From Austropuccinia psidii (lineage: Eukaryota > Basidiomycota > Pucciniomycetes > Pucciniales > Sphaerophragmiaceae), in assembly GCA_023105745.1 (NCBI GenBank), contig JALGQZ010000011.1, positions 44,298,698-44,362,697 of the forward strand: 64,000 nucleotides of DNA. Reading direction: 5' to 3'. Below, piece after piece: positions 54,401 to 64,000 of this stretch (position 1 is its first letter; the number at the start of each line of letters is the position of its first letter). Below the pieces are notes generated by a model. The model did no database searches. It saw nothing but the letters and a program-made list of their open reading frames with translations, and was not told where the DNA came from. A program made the translations under genes and the position numbers.

Positions 54401-57400
54401 GCTATCAAAATAAATTGATATTGAAATTTAAAAGTGAAAATTTGTAAAAATTTGTACTCTAGATCTACCCACAAAACTGGGGCTCTTGATTTTACCTCAT
54501 AGAGCTTAAGTCATCATTATTAAAGTTAAATAGGAATCCAAGGGGCTTTAAATATCATTATCATGAAATACATACTTTCTCAAGTATTAATTACTCTGTT
54601 TCATGTAATTGAAAAACTAAAAGGATTATTATCCCCTTTACCCAACACAGAATATTCAACAAAAGAAACAATTGGAAAAATAATTCCATGAGGAAGTTGT
54701 TAATTTTCAATGATTTAGTTGTGAGAACCAAGCACTAACCCTTCTCTTTGAAAATTTAAATTAGGAGAGGATCTCTATTTAAAAAACACTTTATGAAAAT
54801 AATTTAATGAGGACAAGGAATTAAAACCAAATTTTGGTATTATTGATAATGATTTTTCAGATTTAATAATAGATTATTTTTTCAGAAGGATCTTACACTT
54901 ATTGTGAGCCTTAGAGGTATTTTTATATCTCCAAAAGACCGCAAATAACAAATTATGTTATAATTATAAATCAATAAATTTATTTGGATTATACAAAGAA
55001 AAATTGAAATATAAATATAAAATTTATATACAAATTTTTAAATGTTATCACAATGTAAAATTAAAATAACATTGAAATTTAAACTTGTTAAAACACATTT
55101 TTACTTGAAAAAATTAAGTAAAAATAAATTTTCAACAAAAATATTAAAATTGAAATATTTTTGGAAGAATTTTAAATAAAAATTATCATAAATCTTTATG
55201 CAATAGATAAACCCATGAGAATCATTTCACCATTGGATTCCATATAAAAATAAGGTGGGGTCACGTCTGGATGGAATTTCTGTAACTCAACTCTAAATAA
55301 GCTTAAATTAAGTTTTTATTATTTTCTGTATAAAAATTTAAAATCCTCAAAACCTCAATTTTATTCACACCACATATTTTTTTAACCATCAATTTCTGTG
55401 TTAAAATTGAGGTGTGGTGTGTAGCTTAGAAGCTTTGAGGAATTGAAAGATTTTCAATTGCAATGTCAAAATGGGTGTGTGTATTACATGAGTGAAATTT
55501 TATTTACGTATGAAGTATCAATTATTTGAGTTGTTTTCTGTAAAAAATCAATGGAATTACATATTCAAATTACAAGTTCAATACATGATGAGGAATTAAA
55601 GAAAAAATAAATTGGAAAGATTAATTCTGGGGGGGAAAGAATCTTGGCTCCAAGGGTGCCAGACTTGGCCAAATTCCTTTCTGAAAGGTGTGGGATTTCA
55701 AAATTTACAAAAGGTTTCATCACTTTTGGCCTGGAATTGAGTCACAGGGTGAGTGACTCAATTTATGATGAGGTTTTGATAACAACCAGGGTATTTGTAA
55801 CTGTTGCCAAGAGGATAGAACTACCCTTAAGTTGAAACAATCTTAGTAAAAACAGCTTTAACTAGTTTTTACCTCTCTTACACACAATCTTATATGTCTT
55901 TAAGGCTTGAAACCAGGTATTACTATAGCAATGGCTGGTTTAAAGGTCTTAAATGGCTGAAAATAGCAAACAATGGCTTAAACCAGCCCTTTTTTGGTCC
56001 AAACCAGGGTTCAATAATGCCATAATTGTCTTCTCTTTTGTCATAGTGTTTCTCACTACTGAAAATAGTAAATTTTGCTTTTTAATTAAGGAAATTGGTG
56101 TCTATAAAAAATGTCACCTTTTCCCCACTTCTCTGCTCATGTTAGAATCTTTTGCTTTTGTAATTAGCTTAAACACTGTTAAAACAATCAATAAAATATT
56201 CCAACCACCATTCTCAAAGAATCCCAATCCTTCTATCCATGTGAATGATTATTATAATTATTGTTTGTAACTCTTATAATCATTTTTACCCTTGAACCAT
56301 CCCATAAGTGAATTAAAGCATCTTTCATCACTATTAACTTTGTCACTTTGTTATCAAGTTCACTCTGGTCACTTTTGGGAATTTTTTCTCTTTAATACTC
56401 TATTTCAATAATTTTCCTTATATTAATTTCCTACAGTTCTTTGCTCAATTAATTCCAATTAAAATTGCTCTTGAGGAAATTCCTTTTGTAGCCTTAAATA
56501 CCTTTTATGGAGTATTTTTGAATACATTTTTATTTTTGGTAAAACAATAGATCTTTATAATATCATTTTTTTATACTAATAAAGTTCAAAACAACACATT
56601 CGGTGTGTTTTCTCTCCAAACTCCTAAAAATCACTATCTTTGAATAAATTCCACCATATACAAATTTTGAGGACAGGAAAAGTACTTGATTTTTAATCAA
56701 AGTTTGATATCCACACCTTACACATATGTAGTATCTTTACACCATTTTATCAAAGAAATTGGAAAATTGTGCTATTAAATGATTTATCTCCCATTCCCCC
56801 AAGAAAAATTTCTTCCAACATTGAAAAATTATCTAAAGCGTTCAAGTGATATGAATTATAGGTCTGAATCATTTTTGAAATGATTTTTAGAGTCTCAATT
56901 GAGAAAAATCTAAAATCCTCTGTCAAAGATATCTAGGTTTTAGTTTCCATTCAATTAGGATCATCAATTTTTCTCATCCACATTGATAAAGCTTTTAGTT
57001 AAATTTACCTTTTCAAAACAATATTTCTGATACCTTTATATGAAAAATTACCATTGATTTTACATTGAAGCTTGATATATTTTGGACACAAACATATAAG
57101 ACATGACTTTTTCGGAATATCCCTCTATAAAAATTTATCAAGCATTAATCAATCGCTTTATCATTAAAAAATATAAATACATATATCAGTATAGAAAGTA
57201 AATGGATCAAAGACAAATGCAATATTATATGCGCACTTTCTATATTAAAACAATACTACTACTCAATTCTCAATAGTTTGATATAGTTTCTTAATTTTAA
57301 TATCTTGTTTCTTTTGAGTTATTTTTGATAAAAATCTAAAAGGAATTATCTTTATTCATCAGTCACTTTCCTATTTAGAGTAGATCTCACTGAGTATCTT

Positions 57401-60400
57401 TTAGACTTCTCAAGTAAAGCTCCTGAATTTGTTTCAAATAAATTCTCAATTCTAGAATAAATAGATTACACAGAAATAGGTTATATAAACCTTGAATTTT
57501 TTAACTTTGAATTAATATATGATCTGGCCTTTGATAAATGTTTTTGAAAAAATCTCTCATGAAAGGTTACAATTAAAGCTTCACAATATCAAATATCTTC
57601 AAAAAAATGGATTCATCATTCTTGGACCTAATGCAAGTTTCATTTTTGTAATTGGGATTTTTCTTTATTAAAAGCATTTGTAATATTTTGTTTTTCTATT
57701 ATTTAAAGAATAAGAAGAAGGATCTTTAAGGGGAATCTCCATGATGAGGAATTTCATAGAAAACGCTTACTTATCTTTTTCAATAAGGAAATAAATTTTC
57801 TGATATGATATTGTCAAAGGCTTTTGATAGAAGTTGTTTCTGATTAATTTCTCTCTATATATCATTCCTTTGAATTTTTTTGGAACAAGAACATTTATCT
57901 TTTTTTTCTACTGTAATGAATCAGTAAGACATTCCTATAAGTGAAAGATATTTCTTTAATGAATCAATAAACTCAAAAAAGTCCAAAAATGAACATGCCA
58001 TTTTCTCAATTCTATCCTTATAAACTAGGATAATTCACATTCAAAACTTACTACATTAATATATCATTAAAATGAATATATGACCAACCATGATCAAATG
58101 AAGACCAGTTTTCTAGGGATATTTCATATCTTATTTCTTTTTGAAAAGATTTATCATGGTAAATATATTAGAGTATTGATTGATTTTTCTCAAAAACACA
58201 TTGAAGCCTTAATTTATGTGCTATGAAACATACAAAAGGTATTCCAAATTACAATGATGAAAAAGAGAATAGCTTTTTTCAAAGTCTAAAGTTAAATTTT
58301 GGCTCCAGTTATATAAAGTTTGTAAAAAATGCTTCTCAGCTCAAAATAAAGCGCTTGTGAATTTTTCAAAAATGAATCTCCCAAGTAGCTATCATGGTTC
58401 TCTTGATTTCTGGCTGACAGGTTCACTTTCATGAAAACCCAATAAATTTAATTTTGGTTTCTCCAGCTCTATGTTTTGTAAATTATCAATTAAATTCAAG
58501 GAAAATTTATTGAATTTATATAAACCTTTCGATATATTTGGACTAGCCTATCCTCATTAAATATTCTTATAGATTTTATCCTTCAATAAATGGTATCTTC
58601 CAATGTAAGATATCTGAGACCAATTTGCGCAAAAATCAGTCTTTATTTGTGTTGCTCCTAAACCCTCAGTTTTTATTCCATTTTCCAATCTTCATATACT
58701 TTTATTTTTTTCAAACAAAATATTTTTCTTAGTATGATATCTCAATTTAGCCTTCATTTTTCTTACAAACAAGAATATTTTCTTGTAAAGTCTATATATA
58801 CAGGGCCATTAATAAAACAAATATTGACTAATTAGCTTTTCAATTTGTAATTATTTCAATGAAGTTCCTATTAAAAATTGAAATTAATGAAAGAGTTGAT
58901 TTTTACCTGGAAAAGGGTGAATTTTTATTAATAATTCCTTTAACACCATTATATTCAGTAATTTTATCCCATTGAAAAAATGATACTATCTTTTATCCAG
59001 GAAAAAGGTCTCTGATTTCTTGAATAACTTTAAAAAACATATTTCATGGAATTTTTCAGGTGTTTTATCATTATATTCTTGCAGTTTCTATGAGAATAGT
59101 TTGTAAAAAACAAGGAAATACCCAAAACGTTACCCATTTTCGTGATAATTAAGGGATTTTCACCTCCACAAGTGGGCCATTAGATTCGCTTAGAATCCTA
59201 TTTGATAAATATCAAATTACAATGAGTCATTTTGATCATGAGGATTTATCAACTTCTTATGTCAAAAGACAATTAATTCCTTTGGGAAGGTTCCTTTTGT
59301 AGTTTTAAGGACAATTTATTATTAAAATTGAGCTTTTTCAAGGCTATGTATATCAAGTTCTCTGATATAAAATTGATAAATTAAGTCTAAATTATTCTTC
59401 AACGATTTAATTCAATATAATATATCAATATATAATCCATGAGTTACAAACCTCATGGATTTGAATCGACAAAAAATTAAACATCTAATACCTGACAATT
59501 AAATATAGGAAGTGAGATGTGGCATATAAGAGAATATATAAAACTTGGTATTGCTTTACTTGAAACTCGATCTTTCAAACTGCTGTGTACTCCTGGTAGA
59601 CCTGATTTGTCTATTTGCTTTTGGAGAGTTCTATATCATTTTTATTAAAAATTGAAAGAAGGAATTATGACACTAAGAAAGAGAGATAGGGTATCTTGGC
59701 TCTATTACTCTATGGCTTAAATAGTATTTAATAAGCTTTAGAATCTAGATAACAATTTATGAGAACCATTCTCAAGATATTCAATTGCGCTTCAATTGCT
59801 TGTTACTCTTAAATAATAACAACCCAGCAGAAAATTTCCAATAAACTCTTTAAACAGCTTTTGAAATATCTTGGATAAATCTCTTTTTTGTATTTAATGT
59901 TTAAATTGAGCTATTTTAAGAAATTTTCTGAATGATTAGAATTCCAAGTGTTTAGGGACAAAAGGATCTATTTTTTCTTCTTACCCCAAGGTCGATGGTC
60001 TGCATATACCTTTTTTAAAACGTACTTTCCTGATAATTTATTGGTTAAATTTATCTTATTTATATTTGTATATATTGATTACTGGGCTTATTTCCATCCA
60101 CCAAGCTGTCAAGAGTCTCAGAGTCCTCATAAGCTCATTTTTCCATCTTCAATCCATAATTATCATTGGGGAGTTTACAAATTTTTCTTTTAAATAAATA
60201 TTCTTTTAGGAGTATCATAGATGGAATTCTGCTCCTTTTCTGGTGTTTTGTATGATTTACCATTGTTTTTCAAAGTATTCTTCTACATTATTCAATTTTT
60301 CCTGCCATTTATAAATATGAGCCTTTATTTTTACATTGATCATTTTTTCAGAATAGTTTCTCCCAGTTTTTTTCACTATTTTTTGTTTCTCATTTTGATT

Positions 60401-60850
60401 GTTTTCCTTATATTTTTTATTTTCTTTTCCTGTCTTTGTGACTAAAATATGAATTCTTGAATTTTTTTTTTCTATTTATAGATTATTGGCGTGTTTTCAT
60501 TTTCATTCTTCACTTAATCCTTCATTATTTTTTCAATTTATTTATGCTGATCTCTTTTAGCTTCATTATTGTCTGAATTTTTAGATTCTTGAATGTAATC
60601 CTTCATTTTTAGCGCTTACTTTTTTGATTTTTAAGTGTTTTTTTAACTCTTCATTTTTCTTATTAAGCTTTCTTTTGCGCTTTCTTATTGATTCTCATTG
60701 TGTTTTGTTTATATTTTTTCCATCATTATTGACCTTATTATCTCTTCTCGTACTCCTTTTGTTGAATTTTTTATTTTCCTCTTAATTCGTTGTTACTTTG
60801 TGTTGGATTTATACTGAGTTTTATTTTCTCCTGATTTTGAGTCTATATTT
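51468..60850. other. 9.4 kb AT-rich stretch with no supported gene
   Basis: Frames are short and of skewed composition. The longest (53707-54105, 132 codons; 55953-56270, 105 codons) resemble no family I know. A slightly more GC-rich island at 55620-55990 holds an 11-bp inverted repeat. No LTR, tRNA or intron-exon pattern was recognised. Confidence 0.6.
55933..55988. repeat. Inverted repeat, 11-bp perfect arms
   Basis: GGCTGGTTTAA (55933-55943) and TTAAACCAGCC (55978-55988), 34-base spacer. Related words (AAACCAGG) occur nearby at about 55912 and 56003. Confidence 0.85.
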
Positions 60851-60939
60851 TTAGTTTTGATTTTTTGACCCAAGAATGTATACAAGCCAAACCGTCAAGC
60901 CAAGGGTTTCTGGGATAAACCTTGGTCTTGACTTTTTTG

Positions 60940-61160
60940 TTGTACTAAAGCTATACAGATCATAAATAAAAGTAGGAATTTCTGTATAACTATAATACAG
61001 CTCATACATAAAGGTCAGAATTTCTGAATCATGGCTATAATACAGCTCATACAAAAGGTTGCAATTTCCGTATACCTAATATATGGCTGATAAAGGTCAT
61101 ACAGAAAGGTCATAATTACTGTAGAGCTATATTCAGGATCATACATCTCCTACAGGAAAG
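60940..61160 (-). repeat. Decayed tandem repeat of about 50-60 bp
   Basis: Units of the form TATAATACAGCTCATACA-AAAGGTCAGAATTTCTG recur at least three times with drift. On the minus strand they spell a repeated peptide (FMYELYYS, FIYDLYSF). Confidence 0.65.
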
Positions 61161-61195
61161 GCACAATTTTCTTTATGGAAATATCAATTTTATTT

Positions 61196-61630
61196 ATGGC
61201 ATTATCAATGGCATTTATGGCATTATAAATGGAATTTGTTGCATTCTAAATGGCATTGATGTCATTATAAATGGCATTTATGGCATTATAAATGGCATTT
61301 ACGGCATTATGGTATTATACATGGCATTTATGGAATTAAAAATGGTATTTATGGCATTCAAAATGGCGTTTATGGCATTATAAATGGCATTTATGGCATT
61401 ATAAATGGCATTTATGGCATTTATGGCATTATAAATGGCATTTATGGCATTATAAATGGCATTTATGGCATTATAAATGGCATTTATGTCATTATAAATG
61501 GCATTTATGTCATTATAAATGGCATTTATGTCATTATAAATGGCATTTATGTCATTATAAATGGCATTTATGTCATTATAAATGGCATTTATGTCATTAT
61601 CAATGGCATTTATGTCATTATCAATGGCAT
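61196..61630. repeat. 21-bp minisatellite, about 20 units
   Basis: Unit ATGGCATTATAAATGGCATTT with the last two bases AT (21 bases in all). The left part has scattered changes and one 9-bp slip. The right part has seven consecutive units with GTCATT in place of GGCATT, the last two also having TCAAT. Twenty-one bases keep a reading frame and two frames are free of stops, but nothing suggests coding. Confidence 0.93.
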
Positions 61631-64000
61631 ATAAATTAAATTAAATTTATTTGGTGAAACCTTTCTATAAATAATGTTGGCCCTGGGGAATATTATTAAT
61701 TCCCAAAGGACTCACCAAATTGCTCTCTGGAAGTTGTTTTTAATTATAATTAGACGTAATTAAGCTAAAAATTAATTCAAATATAAGAATACTTGAATAT
61801 ATTTCAAATAATAAATTTATATTATAGCTTTATTATATAGTTTTATTTTCTATCCAATTTTACCTAGAGTCATACAATAGGGTATTTTGCTATAAACTTA
61901 ATATTTTGGCATCCAAAGACCAAAAGGGGATTTCAGTGCGAAATTAAAAATATTTAGGAATCTTTATCTAAATTGATATTCATTGAAGTGAAATGAAAAT
62001 AAATTTACACCAGGTATAGCTTATCTTACCAAAAAAGAGATGAAATTTAGATGTGGTGTGTCGCTTTAAAGTTAGCGTTTGATTTACCATACAGCTCATT
62101 AATCTTATGGTTCCTTTCTCCACACTAAGCTAAAAAATTTCATAGTATTAATTTTAATAAATAAGAAGGAAAAAATACAGGAAAGTTAGTTGTAAAAAGT
62201 TTCTAGGTAACCAACTTTTTGGATATGCAAAGTGTGGTTTTTGAATTTAGCCAACCTTAATTGAGTTTCTTCAGCCAAAACAAGTTCGATATGAGTTTTT
62301 AACTTTGATTTGAAGTTAAATCCTCAGCAGTAAACTGAAATTTAATCTTCATCAAGCTTATTTAAGTTTAATTAATATTAAAACTGAAAACCCCCACCAA
62401 CGTCAAGACTTCTAGTAAACACTCAAATTTTCCCCATAAGTATAGCTTTCTTTACTTATGTGCTTTAATGAAAATTAGAGCATCAAAAATTAACTGAAAA
62501 GCCTTACTCTCCTCAGCTAATTTCTCCAAGTACAGAAAGTTTGAGAAGTTTCACTTATAGTGAAAATGAACTCTCTTCCTGATATAGTAAAATTAAGGTT
62601 AAAATTACCTCACAAGTGAAAGCTTTTTATTTACTAAGCAATATCCTCATAGCTAACTCCAGCTTTATCTTTAGAATAAAAATATCATAGAGCCAAAGTT
62701 TGGGAAATTTTAGATCAAACTGTAAAATATTTTCTGATTGTGTAAAATTGAGAAAAACTTTTGGAGAAACACTAAATCTTGAGGAATAGTGTTATAGCTC
62801 TAACCAAAATTATCTTAAATATCTAATTTAAGCCCAAATAAGATATAATAATCTATTATAAAATCAAGTTAACTCAACATGACCGCTCTTTCTGGCTTCA
62901 TGACCTTTGAAAATAGAAACTAGAACTTTTTGATAGGATTAAATTTATTATCATTAGATTATAAAACTCCAAATTGAATTTATTGAGAGTAATATGTAAA
63001 TTTGAATTAATAGTTTTACTATTAGTCAACTTGGAGGACTTCATTTTTTATGAAAATACATTTAAATACCATCAAAAACCTCAAGATTTGACCCTTCTCA
63101 GATATAATAAAATAAATTCAATAAATATTTCTAATAACAGCTTTAATTTTTTTTTCATTTTGATTAAATAAAAAATATCTTTTAAAGTTACATTTATAAT
63201 TATAATTTTTTATTATAAATTAATAAATTTCTTTATATTATTAAGTCTTTTTTTCTCTCATATTAAATACACTCTTATTTATATTCCTGAAGGTTTCAAT
63301 TATCAATTATCTTCAAAATATTATTTTTGATTTCTTTTTATAATATGAATGGTTTCTTGTTAGCCATTAGGTATTTTTCTATTGTTATTCATTACTTATT
63401 GTATAAATCTATATATTCTTATTATATTATAGTTATTTATCTACAATAAACTATTTCAATTTAAAACTAATTCTGGTAGAATAATCTTACTATTATGATT
63501 GCTATATTGATAATAAAAAATGACTATAGCTCATAATAGTAAATATTTTTAATAAACCTACTATCAGATATATCTATATCTACTCTCCATTCAAGTATAC
63601 ATTATTCATAATTCCATGGTTATGATATTATTTAGCATATTTTTATATAATATTAGTTTGTTAATATTCTTAAAGTTGCTTTCTTACTAAATAAAAGCAG
63701 AAAGAGTACAACAATCCAATTAATATTAATTTAACTATTAGCTTCATACTCAAATCTTATGATTAAATGTATTTTAAAGCATTTCATTATCCCTTTATTC
63801 ATCAATAACTTAAATATCTCCCCTATCATGGAAAATAGACTTTAAGATCTCATTGGAATGTATTTTATATCTGAAAAATGACAGAGACTTTTTGAGTAAT
63901 AGAAAATATGGCAGAAAATGTGTGTGTTTATAGATGATATGGATTGGTAAAATAAACAAAAAGGTGGTAATTTGGCTTGAAATGATTTCAATTAAGCTTT
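61631..64000. other. 2.4 kb AT-rich, no recognised feature
   Basis: Only one frame slightly above 60 codons, AT-driven. No repeat boundary seen. Confidence 0.6.

Noticed and set aside
55953..56270. 105-codon frame as a gene
   Set aside because: Starts inside the inverted-repeat island, low-complexity hydrophobic composition, no relatives recognised.
61196..61630. CRISPR-like regular repeat
   Set aside because: Units are contiguous with no unique spacers; it is a minisatellite in a eukaryotic genome.

Overview
This window looks like transposon-packed, AT-rich DNA from a rust fungus. The gag and pol proteins closely resemble, as I remember them, retrotransposon proteins of the myrtle rust Austropuccinia psidii (Pucciniales, Basidiomycota). 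No database search was run, so the species call is recollection plus inference. I found no convincing host gene, tRNA or rRNA gene. Everything recognisable belongs to LTR retrotransposons of the Ty3/Gypsy type or their relics.

Layout. E1 (plus strand, before 1 to 11450) is a large element with about 1.94-kb LTRs. It codes for a gag-like protein, an aspartic protease and a long Lys/Ser/Glu-rich extension, but no reverse transcriptase, RNase H or integrase. More than 4 kb of its interior is non-coding, low-complexity sequence. E2 (minus, 11535-22160) is a full-length Gypsy element with two 2026-bp LTRs, an uninterrupted 1017-codon RT-RNase H-integrase frame and a gag broken at several points. 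E3 (minus, 84 bp at 11451-11534 plus 22161-29577) is an older Gypsy element. E1 and E2 inserted into its RNase H region and a solo LTR (22425-23838) into its RT. Taking out the inserts and one target-site copy restores its reading frame. Its 3' part lies left of the window. 29578-31843 is made of relics of E1-type LTRs in reverse. E5 (minus, 31844-46793) is a relative of E3 that has lost all of pol. It carries a solo LTR (43506-44922, perfect TTACA duplication), and its 3' LTR is split by E4. E4 (minus, 32158-41101, perfect GCCTC duplication) is a complete chromodomain-bearing Gypsy element with 725-bp LTRs, a likely -1 frameshift site between gag and pol, and several inactivating changes.

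The right third (46794-64000) is AT-rich with no supported gene. It holds one E1-type LTR in reverse (49644-51467), a decayed tandem repeat (about 60940-61160) and a 21-bp minisatellite (61196-61630).

How the parts relate. In E2, E3 and E5 the gag-protease-RT-RNase H-integrase order is typical of Gypsy elements, and all three share one primer-binding sequence. E4 has no TGG-type primer site, but its leader can pair with a stretch inside its own LTR, which suggests self-priming. E1 cannot copy itself and would need RT and integrase from another element, yet the visible parts of its two LTRs differ at only 3 of 217 positions. The window therefore shows at least three rounds of nesting and both autonomous-type and parasitic retrotransposons.
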